This document shows, piece after piece, positions 32,143 to 40,904 of a stretch of 64,000 nucleotides of DNA. The translations under genes were made by a program, and so were the position numbers. This stretch comes from a virus. Position 1 is the stretch's first letter. The number at the start of each line of letters is the position of its first letter. Location: the IMG/VR virus record IMGVR_UViG_3300020463_002275, positions 1 to 64,000 of that record. One strand, 5' to 3'. The notes under the pieces are model-generated. The model was not told the DNA's origin. It did no database searches and saw nothing but the letters and a program-made list of their open reading frames with translations.

Positions 32143-32917
32143 TAATATATTACATAACCAAAGCCTTGCAGTAAGAACAAATGTTTTACAGGAAGTTAAA
32201 AAAGTTATAGAAAAAGTTGAACCAGACTTTGATAGTGTAGAAAAATATAAAACAAATATTATTGAATGGTTAAAACCTATAGTAGATTTGAAAGATTTTT
32301 ATGTTTATCCGATGAATGGAATAACTGAAGGTTTGAATTGGTGGTATTATCAAGATAATCGTAGTGTCTATATGGACGAAGGAGACTATCAATGGATACA
32401 CTCTCGAGGAAACATGTATGATAACTGTATTAAATATGTAAGTGTACCAAGTGCAATAAATGGAAATTTTACAAACATTCCTGAAAACACACCTACAGCA
32501 GTTGACTTAGCATACGTTGGTAGTACTAAAGTAAAAAAAATAAACTTGCCAAAAAATGTTGAATATGTATTTTACAGTTTTTCTAAACCATTTGGTATTA
32601 GAAATATTAGAACTGGTTGGATATTTACAAAACAAAAAGATTCTAAATTAGATGCATTAATACATAGTGCAAAGTATTATAACTATTTTGCAAATAGTGT
32701 TAGCGAAGCAATAATCAAAAATTTTGATGTTGACTTTATATACAATTCGTTGTATAATAAACAAAAGACTATTTGTGAAGAATTAGATATTGTTCCTAGT
32801 GATAGTGTTTGGCTTGCTACAAGCACTAGAGAAGAGTATCAAAAATTTAGACGTAGCGGAGATATAGCAAGACTCTGCCTAGCAGGAATATATAATGAAC
32901 AAGAAACACTTACCTAG
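32126..32917 (+). CDS. short PLP-dependent aminotransferase-fold protein
   Basis: 263 residues. VFYSFSKPFGIRNIRTGWIF near residues 148-167 is the PLP-lysine motif S-x-S-K with the following R-x-G of class I/II aminotransferases. AVDLAYVG upstream provides the Asp that contacts the pyridine nitrogen. It is much shorter than standard aminotransferases (about 380), with trimmed N- and C-terminal parts. Two other proteins of the same short type lie at 39406 and 44521. It is followed directly by a 2OG oxygenase, as are the other two. Confidence 0.75.
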   Translation: MTIHYNNILHNQSLAVRTNVLQEVKKVIEKVEPDFDSVEKYKTNIIEWLKPIVDLKDFYVYPMNGITEGLNWWYYQDNRSVYMDEGDYQWIHSRGNMYDNCIKYVSVPSAINGNFTNIPENTPTAVDLAYVGSTKVKKINLPKNVEYVFYSFSKPFGIRNIRTGWIFTKQKDSKLDALIHSAKYYNYFANSVSEAIIKNFDVDFIYNSLYNKQKTICEELDIVPSDSVWLATSTREEYQKFRRSGDIARLCLAGIYNEQETLT

Positions 32918-33506
32918 TATACATAACTACAATTTAGATATTGACTTAAAACAATTACAAGATGCTTGTAATAAACTGGCAGAAAAGTTTGTTGATGTAA
33001 AAACAGCAAACCCAATGTTGTGTGATAATCATATGGAGTTAGTTGCTCATGTTTATGATAACTTTGAACAAATTAATTTAACTACACCTAGCGAAATATT
33101 ACCTTATACTACAAGTATTAAAGAAAGACTAAGACGAAAAGAAGAACATTTATATAACGTGCCTACAGAAGATTATACAGGCAGTTATTTTGAAAAAATA
33201 ATTACACAATTAAAAGCACCAGCAAGTAGAATTAGAATTACTAAACTTGCTCCAGGAAAAAATATTCCGTTTCATGTTGACTATGATGTGAGTTATGCTG
33301 TCAGATGTATTGTACCTATTTACGGAGACAAGCAAGTAATAAATTTATTTAAACGTGAAGGCAAACTAGAAGCATATAGTCTAGAGAACGGTAATGCTTA
33401 TTTCCTTAATATTGGATATCCACATGCCGTTGTTAACATGAGTAGCAAACCTCGTATTGCTCTTATGTTTAGTCTTAATGGTACAGAGGATATTCAACAT
33501 TTATGA
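32895..33506 (+). CDS. 2OG-Fe(II)/Asp-Asn-hydroxylase-like protein
   Basis: 203 residues from ATG 32895, overlapping the PLP gene by 23 nt. NIPFHVDYDVSYAVRCIVPIYG (H-x-D plus the following Arg-containing strand) and NIGYPHAVVNMSSKPRIALMFSL (distal His and 2OG Arg) define the fold. The helical N-terminal extension of about 100 residues may be a substrate domain. The pairing with a PLP enzyme recurs three times in the island. Confidence 0.7.
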   Translation: MNKKHLPSIHNYNLDIDLKQLQDACNKLAEKFVDVKTANPMLCDNHMELVAHVYDNFEQINLTTPSEILPYTTSIKERLRRKEEHLYNVPTEDYTGSYFEKIITQLKAPASRIRITKLAPGKNIPFHVDYDVSYAVRCIVPIYGDKQVINLFKREGKLEAYSLENGNAYFLNIGYPHAVVNMSSKPRIALMFSLNGTEDIQHL

Positions 33507-33964
33507 TTACATGGTACTTAGAACCAATACAATCTCATATAGATAAAATTAAAGAATTGTTTGCTAAAAACGTAGATCATAAATTAGCAAGTAATTATTT
33601 AGAAATGCCTCTTTTTGAACATACAAAATTTGCTAGAATGGGATACGATAATGATAAAATGATTTATTATAGTGCAGGTATGGAACGTCCTCAGTATAAT
33701 GGATCTGTTAGAATAATGAGTAGGCACACAAGAGATAGAGAATACGATTTTGGATCTAAGAGCGATGATTTAGCAAGAGGTTTAGAAACATTAGAACAAA
33801 GTGTAGCATATGCCCAGTCATTAGGTTACAAAGACATATGGCTTAGTAGAGAATTTAATCCAAAACTGTTTGAATACTTTGCAAAGCAAAGCAAATACGA
33901 TTGGACTGTAACACACGAATTAATGCATTATGGCGAATACCAATATATAATGAGACTACAATGA
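33503..33964 (+). CDS. hypothetical protein, possibly GNAT-like
   Basis: 153 residues, ATGA-coupled on both sides. Has SAGMERPQYNGSVRIMSRHTRDREYDFG then QSVAYAQSLGYKDIWLSREFNPKLFEYFAKQ, an order reminiscent of an acyltransferase fold (strand, Arg loop, long helix, strand), but no clear acetyl-CoA motif. Assignment is a guess from pattern only. Confidence 0.5.
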   Translation: MITWYLEPIQSHIDKIKELFAKNVDHKLASNYLEMPLFEHTKFARMGYDNDKMIYYSAGMERPQYNGSVRIMSRHTRDREYDFGSKSDDLARGLETLEQSVAYAQSLGYKDIWLSREFNPKLFEYFAKQSKYDWTVTHELMHYGEYQYIMRLQ

Positions 33965-34692
33965 CTGTAACAACTTGTAAAACTTCATTTTTTTCTATTG
34001 ATGATATTGGTGTTATAGTTAAAACAAATAATCAAAGCATTAAAAAACAACCTTGCGTTTGGCTGATACACGGCAGTGGCGGAATCAGTAGTAATGAAGA
34101 TTTATGGATTGAACGTGCATTTGAATTAGGTCATACAGTTATTATTGTTGACAGTTATAGCAATAGAGGCATATACAAACAAAATTGGGAAAGTATGGAA
34201 GAATTTAGAATTGACCCAAAACAACGTGCTAAGGATCAAATAAAAGCATACGAATACCTTTTAAATAAACAAAACATTATACCTTTTGCAGATATAACTA
34301 ATAGTAAAGTAGTAGGGTTTTCAGACGGTGGTACAGCAGGAATATGGCTACAACAAAATGATTATCCTGACTATTGGAAGGAAAGTTATTGCTTATATCC
34401 AGGATTGAAGCCAACAGTATTACCCCGAGAAATATATCAAATACGTAGTAATAAGGTGCATATATTTGTAGGAGAATTAGATAATTGGACCCCGGCTTTT
34501 TATGATTTAGATTATCAAAAAGCAACTAATTGTAAACTTACTATATGGCCAGAAACACATCATAGTTTTAGTAAACCGGGTATAGGAACATGGCATGAAA
34601 ATACACTTAATTACAAAAGAGAACGTGGAGTTTACTGTAAATACAGTGCAGAAGCAACACAACAGACAATGGAAATAGTTTTTAATGGATAA
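33961..34692 (+). CDS. alpha/beta hydrolase (dienelactone hydrolase-like)
   Basis: 243 residues from ATG 33961. WLIHGSGGISSNEDLW near residue 35 is the oxyanion-hole HGxGG strand; VVGFSDGGTAGIWL near 118 replaces the usual nucleophile elbow G-x-S-x-G with G-F-S-D-G, keeping Ser; FVGELDNWTPAF supplies the acid; and ETHHSFSKPG the catalytic His. Similar in order to dienelactone hydrolases acting on small esters, lactones or thioesters. Operon neighbours suggest a small-molecule pathway step such as product release. Confidence 0.75.
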   Translation: MTVTTCKTSFFSIDDIGVIVKTNNQSIKKQPCVWLIHGSGGISSNEDLWIERAFELGHTVIIVDSYSNRGIYKQNWESMEEFRIDPKQRAKDQIKAYEYLLNKQNIIPFADITNSKVVGFSDGGTAGIWLQQNDYPDYWKESYCLYPGLKPTVLPREIYQIRSNKVHIFVGELDNWTPAFYDLDYQKATNCKLTIWPETHHSFSKPGIGTWHENTLNYKRERGVYCKYSAEATQQTMEIVFNG

Positions 34693-35221
34693 TAAAGTTT
34701 GTTTTACATTTGAGTTTGAATATGATATGAAAGCATTAGCAGACATAGTGTATAATATTGACAAATGGGATAGTTATATTCCACCAAAGTGGGATGAAAC
34801 AAAATACACTATTAATAATTTTACTGGTGTAACATATAGGTATTATGAAGATTTACAAAACAAAGAACCTATAAAAACAATAAGAGAAAAATTAAATTTT
34901 CCATATTTGGATTATAAGACAACTCAACTACTAAAGTTTCCTCCGCATAATGGACCTACTATTCATAGAGATACGGAACGACATACTGCTATACTTTTTC
35001 CGATATATACTAATGAAGTATACGAACCTATAAAATTTTATCATGATGATACATCAGAATGGTTTGAAGTAGACTATCATGATAAGGTAATTGTATTTGA
35101 TGCAAAAGTGTTACATGCAGTTGCAAATAAAGAGTATAATAGATTTAGTTTACAGTTTGATTTTAAAGAAACGTATAAAGAAGTATATGAAAAATATTGT
35201 AACGGAGAATTTTTTGCTTAA
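34685..35221 (+). CDS. 2OG-Fe(II)/Asp-Asn-hydroxylase-like protein
   Basis: 178 residues. GPTIHRDTERHTAILFPIY holds H-x-D and the adjacent strand; VIVFDAKVLHAVANKEYNRFSLQFDF the distal His and Arg. Overall similar in length to the 30644 and 38840 proteins. It is coupled to the hydrolase upstream, and its end overlaps the start of the cobalamin-type radical SAM gene. Confidence 0.7.
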   Translation: MDNKVCFTFEFEYDMKALADIVYNIDKWDSYIPPKWDETKYTINNFTGVTYRYYEDLQNKEPIKTIREKLNFPYLDYKTTQLLKFPPHNGPTIHRDTERHTAILFPIYTNEVYEPIKFYHDDTSEWFEVDYHDKVIVFDAKVLHAVANKEYNRFSLQFDFKETYKEVYEKYCNGEFFA

Positions 35222-37397
35222 CGTTTTCGGAGTACAATTGAATGCACACTATACTGTGACACTTCCTGTTAGTTTAGGAACATTGTGGTCGTATCTTTAT
35301 ACAGTAAAAGATGTATACAAACATTTGAATCATACAGGCTGGGCAACTTATCATAAGCCTGAAACTAGTGTAATGGAACTGTTTCCAGAAGTTGATAAAA
35401 ACGGTGCACCTGATGTAGTGCTTGTTAGTTTATACATGTGGAATAGAAACAGATCCATAAAACTTACAAAAGCAATTAAAGAAAAATATCCTGATGTAAA
35501 AATTATTGTCGGAGGAAATGAAGTTCCTCAAGATCCTGAAAGATTTAAACAGTTTGTTGCTGATAATCCTCAGTTTGATTACTATGTTAACAGTGAAGGC
35601 GAAATGGCATTAGAAATGATGTTGCGAAAAATACTTGCTGAAAAAGGTATTTACAAGTCAAAATATTATGAAGATTGTTATCACCAAACAAAAAATGGCA
35701 AAATTATTAGTAAGCAAACAACTAGACGTTACTTAAATCATAAAGCAGAATTAGATTATCCTAGTGCATGTGCATTAGGACTATATGATGACTTAGTTGC
35801 AAAATTGCCTAAAGATATACAAATACAAGGTGTATTAGAAACTAATAGAGGATGTCCTTACACTTGTACATTCTGTGATTGGGGATTAGAAGAAAAACTA
35901 AGACGTTTTAGCATGAAGCGTATCAAGGACGAAATTGATTGGTATGTAGGCAACGTACACGAAATAATGTTTTCTGATGCTAACTTTGGCATTTTGCATA
36001 GAGATCTAGATATTGCAAAATATTTAATCAAGGCAAAATTACAACATCCTAATCCTAAATTACATACAACAGCAATTACGTATGCAAAAAATAACAAAGA
36101 AAGAGTTTTACGTATTGCAGAGATATTAGAGAAATTTGACTTTAGTAGAAGTGGTGCAACTTTTAGTTTGCAAAGTTTACATACTCCTACACTTGAAGCA
36201 ATCAAAAGAGATAACTTGAGTATTACAAAAGATTTTGAATGGATTGCACAAAACTTTATTAAAAAAGGCTTACCTTACTATCATGAAATGATTATGGGAA
36301 TGCCGTTAGAAACAAAAGAAAGTTTTCTAAACGGTATGAGTAAGTTGTTAAAATATAATCCATTAGAAATAAATGTATACAAATTAGCATGGTTGGAAAA
36401 CAGTGAAATAAGTTTAGAAAAACATGAAGATATTTACAAGTTAGAATGGGACGAGTTTGAACAAGGACCTAGTCCGTTTGAAGATGAAAAAGAATATGCA
36501 TATATCATTGGAAGTACGAGTACGATTACACGAAAAGATATGAGATATATTAGAGACATACGTGATTTGATACAAGTGTTATGGTTAGGAAGAACAATAT
36601 TCTATGTAGGAAGATATCTACAAAACGAATATGACATTGAAGCATGTGATATGATTGAAAAAATTGTTGACTGGTTTCAAACAAAAGGCGATAAAGAATT
36701 TTTTGATACATTGTTAGCAAGTAAAGAAGATGCAGTGCGTGATAAAAAAAGAGATGTACCTCTTTGGTTTCCTTACCAAAAAGATAAATTAAAATTCCAT
36801 AGGTATTCTAATGCTTGGTTATTTTTACACGGCACAAAAGAAAGAAAAAATCATTTCTATGAACAAATTACACAGTTTTTCTTAGACACTTACAAGCAAG
36901 TAGACAAAGACTTATTATTAGATCTTATACACTTCAATAAAAATATACTTATTGATGGAGAACAAACTGAATTCAATACAAACTTTACAACAAAGTATAG
37001 TTGGATTGATTATTTTACGAAAGGCCAACTTATGAAATCTAAGACAACATATGATGCTAAAATAGAAGTTGCTGGAAATACAAAAGTTTCTAAAGATGCT
37101 GTTGATCGAAATGTTTTCTTATATTATATTTCAGGCGGACATGAATTCATGTTTAACAAACAAAATGCATTTTATTATCCAGATGGAACATACACAAACG
37201 AACAAGGCATACATCATTACATAAGTAGAATAGGAATGTTTTATCCTAAAGATACTTACTTTGAAAGTGCTGAAGATATTATTGATAGTATATTAAACGA
37301 AGAAGATATTGATATTAAAGAATATATTACTAGTGCAAGACTTAAAATATCAAAAAATATTAACGAAGAATTAAATCCTTTTAAAGTTTCTGCTTAA
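35214..37397 (+). CDS. B12-binding-domain radical SAM enzyme
   Basis: About 727 residues from TTG 35214 (GGAG at 35204-35207); ATG 35187 is an alternative with a weaker ribosome site. The N-terminal domain (DVVLVSLYMWNRN, IIVGGNEVPQ, YYVNSEGEMALEMML) matches the Rossmann-like B12-binding domain of class B radical SAM enzymes. NRGCPYTCTFCDWG near residue 213 is the CxxxCxxC cluster. Long C-terminal extension unknown. The family includes methylases and other C-C bond enzymes. Last gene of the + strand operon; its end overlaps the opposing operon by 17 nt. Confidence 0.85.
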   Translation: MLNVFGVQLNAHYTVTLPVSLGTLWSYLYTVKDVYKHLNHTGWATYHKPETSVMELFPEVDKNGAPDVVLVSLYMWNRNRSIKLTKAIKEKYPDVKIIVGGNEVPQDPERFKQFVADNPQFDYYVNSEGEMALEMMLRKILAEKGIYKSKYYEDCYHQTKNGKIISKQTTRRYLNHKAELDYPSACALGLYDDLVAKLPKDIQIQGVLETNRGCPYTCTFCDWGLEEKLRRFSMKRIKDEIDWYVGNVHEIMFSDANFGILHRDLDIAKYLIKAKLQHPNPKLHTTAITYAKNNKERVLRIAEILEKFDFSRSGATFSLQSLHTPTLEAIKRDNLSITKDFEWIAQNFIKKGLPYYHEMIMGMPLETKESFLNGMSKLLKYNPLEINVYKLAWLENSEISLEKHEDIYKLEWDEFEQGPSPFEDEKEYAYIIGSTSTITRKDMRYIRDIRDLIQVLWLGRTIFYVGRYLQNEYDIEACDMIEKIVDWFQTKGDKEFFDTLLASKEDAVRDKKRDVPLWFPYQKDKLKFHRYSNAWLFLHGTKERKNHFYEQITQFFLDTYKQVDKDLLLDLIHFNKNILIDGEQTEFNTNFTTKYSWIDYFTKGQLMKSKTTYDAKIEVAGNTKVSKDAVDRNVFLYYISGGHEFMFNKQNAFYYPDGTYTNEQGIHHYISRIGMFYPKDTYFESAEDIIDSILNEEDIDIKEYITSARLKISKNINEELNPFKVSA

Positions 37398-38061
37398 ACT
37401 CAGTTACACCTAAACCTATTTTATTTTCATTGTCAAATCTTGGATCATTCCATTCTTTTTTAATTTCTTTTGGAAACGGTAAACTAGTATATTCTAAACT
37501 TTCAATATTTTTATAATATTCTTTGTTAGGTTTCCAAGGAGACCCTATACAAACAGTTAATTTTATATCATTACCTGTATTAGTCATACCATGTGGGTGT
37601 GAGCCGTTTATAACATATGCATCAGTTTGTGGTTCGTAATAATGCTTATTGCTATTTCCATCAAAGAAATACAGTGTGCTTTCTTTTTTGCCTTTGACCA
37701 CCCATCTAAATTTATGTTGCATTCCGCCAACTTCTTCTGGCGCACTATCAACATGATCATTTAACATTTCGCCAGGCTTAGTTTTGATAACTGTGACATT
37801 TCCTACTCCACCAATATAAGGAAAAACGTAATCACGCAAAGCAACAACTGATGCTGATTCTTTTGGTAAATTAGGATTAAAACTGTATTGTTCAAACCAG
37901 CCAACGTCCGGCCTAGCATTATATAAACTACACATCCATGCACCATGAAATTTAATCCAGTACCAATCATTTTCTGGTAAAGATAATATTTCTTGTGCAA
38001 CTTGTTCTTTGTTAGGAATATCAAGATTTACAAGATCCATGTATGTAATTATTCTGTCCAT
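37381..38061 (-). CDS. 2OG-Fe(II)/Asp-Asn-hydroxylase-like protein
   Basis: 226 residues, AAGGAG just upstream of the ATG. LNDHVDSAPEEVGG (H-x-D) and YVINGSHPHGMTNTGNDIKL (distal His, then following strand) give the metal ligands, with the layout of Asp/Asn beta-hydroxylase-like proteins. The N-terminal WYWIKFHGAWMCSLYN is aromatic-rich. Last gene of the 42.0-37.4 kb operon, convergent with the + strand radical SAM gene. Confidence 0.7.
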   Translation of the reverse strand: MDRIITYMDLVNLDIPNKEQVAQEILSLPENDWYWIKFHGAWMCSLYNARPDVGWFEQYSFNPNLPKESASVVALRDYVFPYIGGVGNVTVIKTKPGEMLNDHVDSAPEEVGGMQHKFRWVVKGKKESTLYFFDGNSNKHYYEPQTDAYVINGSHPHGMTNTGNDIKLTVCIGSPWKPNKEYYKNIESLEYTSLPFPKEIKKEWNDPRFDNENKIGLGVTEFKQKL

Positions 38062-38843
38062 GCATACTCCTTACCACAATTAACTCTATACAATAACCTA
38101 TTAGGATTATCTGTAGGCGGGCGTCTGTGTTGTGTAAACAAACTTTCTGTTATAAACAAATCACCAATGTCCCATTTGTGTTCGTAAATTTTTGCTTCCT
38201 GAAATTTTGTTTGTAGTAACTCGAAATAGTAATTATTATCAGATGTTCCTCTAAGTTCTGTACAAAATAAATGTGGAAAAAATAAACCTTCATTTCCATA
38301 AGGATCTTTAATAACAATTTTTTTCCAATTAGTATGAGGTTTTATTAAGTCTTCTAAATCATTTTGAAATACATCATGATTGAAATAAAAATTTCCTTCT
38401 GCTTGTCTTAGTTCATCTTTAGCAGTTTTGCTTAGGTTATTGAAAATCATATTATTACTTAGATACTGTTGTGTGCCATTATCTAAATTTTCTATACCTT
38501 GAAACATGATAAACGGAGCAAGAGTTTTTGTAACACAATTATCACTATGCCAACCTATTTCAGCAGATTTACCCATACGTCCTTTAGGTGAACCATCTTC
38601 ATATTTTTGTCCTGTAATTTGTCCTACATACTTACACTCTGGATGGTCAACTGGACTTGCATCTGTAACATTGCCAAGTTTGTGTGCTATCTCATTTATT
38701 ACAGACCAATGTGTATCTAATTTTTTCAAAACAACAAATCCGTTTTGCCACACTAATTGTTCTAAATCAATCCAAGGATTATCTACATTATAGTTTTCTA
38801 TTTGTAGGCCAAAAGGTTTTAGTTGTGTTAATGTGCCAGTCAT
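38049..38843 (-). CDS. TauD/TfdA-type dioxygenase
   Basis: 264 residues, ATGA-coupled. EIGWHSDNCVTKTLAPFIMFQ contains the H-x-D metal pair; FITESLFTQHRRPPTDNPNRLLYRVN contains the distal His and the 2OG-binding Arg. SPVDHPECKYVGQITG is a typical TauD N-terminal block. The family hydroxylates small molecules at unactivated carbons. It keeps the Asp that the + strand paralogue at 31165 lacks. Confidence 0.85.
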   Translation of the reverse strand: MTGTLTQLKPFGLQIENYNVDNPWIDLEQLVWQNGFVVLKKLDTHWSVINEIAHKLGNVTDASPVDHPECKYVGQITGQKYEDGSPKGRMGKSAEIGWHSDNCVTKTLAPFIMFQGIENLDNGTQQYLSNNMIFNNLSKTAKDELRQAEGNFYFNHDVFQNDLEDLIKPHTNWKKIVIKDPYGNEGLFFPHLFCTELRGTSDNNYYFELLQTKFQEAKIYEHKWDIGDLFITESLFTQHRRPPTDNPNRLLYRVNCGKEYAWTE

Positions 38844-39403
38844 TGTTTATTCTCTACAGTTGTTACAAGGTGTATTCGTTTTTCAAAACTACCGTTGAAC
38901 GCAGTATGTGGCTGTGTTGTGTCTACCCAATACAAAGTTCCTTGTGGCATATGAACAGTTTTATTATCCCATACCATCATACAACGGTCATTTGTAATAA
39001 TTGGTATATGTAATCTATATGTGCTATCTTGGTGCCATGTTAAACAGGTTTTAGGCTCCATAAGTAATAACCTTGTCCTACCTATGTTAAATTTATTTTG
39101 CAAGTCTTGAAGCAACTCATAAAGATAAGTTCCTTTTAGATCAGGAACAATATTAACAAAGTCCTTTTCTTTAACTTTATCTTTACGCGGTGGAGGATTT
39201 CCCTCTCCATCCCAATTTTCGTAATCCCAATCTAAACTACCTACAGCATCTAAGTATTTGTTTTTTGATTTTTCATTTGCATATGTCAAACCTAATTGTG
39301 TTTTAAATGTATCAGAAAATAAATCCTTATTTTCAAAAAGTAAAACCGTTTCAGTTTTAAGACGTTCTATGTCTATGTTGTAATTTATAATTTGTTTATA
39401 CAT
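38840..39403 (-). CDS. 2OG-Fe(II)/Asp-Asn-hydroxylase-like protein of cassette A
   Basis: 187 residues. CLTWHQDSTYRLHIPIITN has H-x-D and the Arg-containing strand; LYWVDTTQPHTAFNGSFEKRIHLV has the distal His and 2OG Arg. Directly follows the PLP gene (2 nt gap). It is the fourth member of the radical SAM / PP-loop / PLP / oxygenase series of this operon. Confidence 0.75.
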   Translation of the reverse strand: MYKQIINYNIDIERLKTETVLLFENKDLFSDTFKTQLGLTYANEKSKNKYLDAVGSLDWDYENWDGEGNPPPRKDKVKEKDFVNIVPDLKGTYLYELLQDLQNKFNIGRTRLLLMEPKTCLTWHQDSTYRLHIPIITNDRCMMVWDNKTVHMPQGTLYWVDTTQPHTAFNGSFEKRIHLVTTVENKQ

Positions 39404-39405
39404 TT

Positions 39406-40269
39406 TTACTCCGATAATATTTTAGAAATACATATCCTATTACATAATCCATCACGACTAAATTCTTTCCAATTATCATTTTTACTTAAACCAAATAATA
39501 AAGTATTACTTGTATCAATTCCAAAGAAAGTACATACTTCTTTTGATTGTTGTATATACTTATTATAAATGAAAGACAAGTTAAATTTATTCATTAATTT
39601 GATATGCAAATTCATACTAAAGTGATTTAAATAATACCAATCGTTTAATTGTTTGACTGGTGTTTGTATTTCTTCTTTATCAAATTTCATACCTATTTTA
39701 TTCATACCTGTAGCAAAAACTTTACTAAGACTTGTTGCTACACTTTTGATACAAGGTTCGTTAATATTTACATCACCGATATTGCTAATATTAAGATATG
39801 CACAATCTAATAATACATCTACTTTGTTATTATTACAATGTTCTATAATGCTGTAATAATCTTCATGTATATTGCCTGTAGCACTAAATGGTGTACTTAA
39901 TATCAAAGTTTGCCCTTTTTTTATGTCCGAAAAGTGTTCTAATACAGTACAACCATTACGTGCATGGAATGGATATTCTCCTTTTAACACTACTAAATTT
40001 GCTATTGTATAGTATGCATACCAGTCCATAAAAGCACCTGTTACACCGTCTATAACGCCCGTACAAGCGAATTTATCCAGTCCTAGTACATTTGAGTGCT
40101 TATACTCATTTAATTGGTTTTTATATAAATTTTTAAATAAATCTATGTCAGCAAACGTCATAATTGTAGTTGGTTCGTTCCAGCAATCAGCCGAGACTTC
40201 ACGAACATAATCATAAACTTCTTTATCAAATATAGGTCTTGCACCAGTCTGTAAATGTGTTTTATCCAC
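39406..40269 (-). CDS. short PLP-dependent aminotransferase-fold protein of cassette A
   Basis: 287 residues if started at GTG 40269, which overlaps the PP-loop stop as expected for this genome; an in-frame ATG at 40365 would overlap that gene by 104 nt and is less likely. VATSLSKVFATGMNKIGMKF near residue 183 is the PLP-Lys motif; LLDCAYLN is the preceding Asp strand. Same size and motif spacing as the 44521 protein (Lys near 184), so they are paralogues. Confidence 0.7.
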   Translation of the reverse strand: MDKTHLQTGARPIFDKEVYDYVREVSADCWNEPTTIMTFADIDLFKNLYKNQLNEYKHSNVLGLDKFACTGVIDGVTGAFMDWYAYYTIANLVVLKGEYPFHARNGCTVLEHFSDIKKGQTLILSTPFSATGNIHEDYYSIIEHCNNNKVDVLLDCAYLNISNIGDVNINEPCIKSVATSLSKVFATGMNKIGMKFDKEEIQTPVKQLNDWYYLNHFSMNLHIKLMNKFNLSFIYNKYIQQSKEVCTFFGIDTSNTLLFGLSKNDNWKEFSRDGLCNRICISKILSE

Positions 40270-40903
40270 TCTGATCAAACCCCCATTTGCGTTCTTCACA
40301 CCACCAACACTTACCACAATGTTCCATGCCCGGATCTGGAGTGTCAAATTCTTTAATCCATTCACAACTTCTTGTTAAGGGAAATAAGTTTTCTAAAAGA
40401 TTATATTTCTTATATATTTTACATAGATATTTTTTATCAATATTAGTCCACGGAGTAAACCCAATTCCGTCTTTTGTATTTCTTACTATATTAGGATCTC
40501 GTTCATGAGTTTCTGTTGTTGCTTGACTAAAAGTATCAGTTACAGACTTAGGTGGGTCTTTGGTTATACCTGTGTATACATGAGTGATAGTTTTATTGTT
40601 ATAATACTGTTTTGGTGTATTAAATAACTTTTCGTCTGTTTGTGTAGTTGCATATGAAATGTGGTGTAAAAAGTTGTAGTTGTTTGTAAGTTCTGCACAC
40701 TTACTTACTACGTTTACTGATGCTAATGCATTACATATATTCTTACTTTGATTTGCTAACGTAAAAATGTGAAGTTTATGGTTCGAATATTTTAATAAAA
40801 AATATAATAGTAATGCACTATCTGCTCCACCACTTACTGTAATACCCAAAGTTGAATCTGGTATTTCTAACTCTAAGTTATCAATAACATTTATAGTAGC
40901 CAT
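40262..40903 (-). CDS. QueC-like PP-loop ATPase of cassette A
   Basis: 213 residues. TVSGGADSALLLYFL near residue 22 is the PP-loop (SGGxDS) that adenylates substrates. The C-terminus TRSCEWIKEF, then HCGKCWWCEERKWGF, copies the QueC ending (SC...CGxCxxCxxR), which binds zinc. QueC turns 7-carboxy-7-deazaguanine into preQ0. Either this is a divergent QueC or, given its PLP/oxygenase neighbours and a second copy at 45441, an enzyme activating another carboxylate. One base separates it from the upstream radical SAM gene. Confidence 0.75.
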   Translation of the reverse strand: MATINVIDNLELEIPDSTLGITVSGGADSALLLYFLLKYSNHKLHIFTLANQSKNICNALASVNVVSKCAELTNNYNFLHHISYATTQTDEKLFNTPKQYYNNKTITHVYTGITKDPPKSVTDTFSQATTETHERDPNIVRNTKDGIGFTPWTNIDKKYLCKIYKKYNLLENLFPLTRSCEWIKEFDTPDPGMEHCGKCWWCEERKWGFDQSG

Positions 40904-40904
40904 A

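Noticed and set aside
39406-40365. Upstream ATG at 40365 as start of the PLP gene
   Set aside because: It would overlap the PP-loop gene by 104 bp; GTG 40269 gives the short overlap typical here and matches the paralogue's motif spacing.
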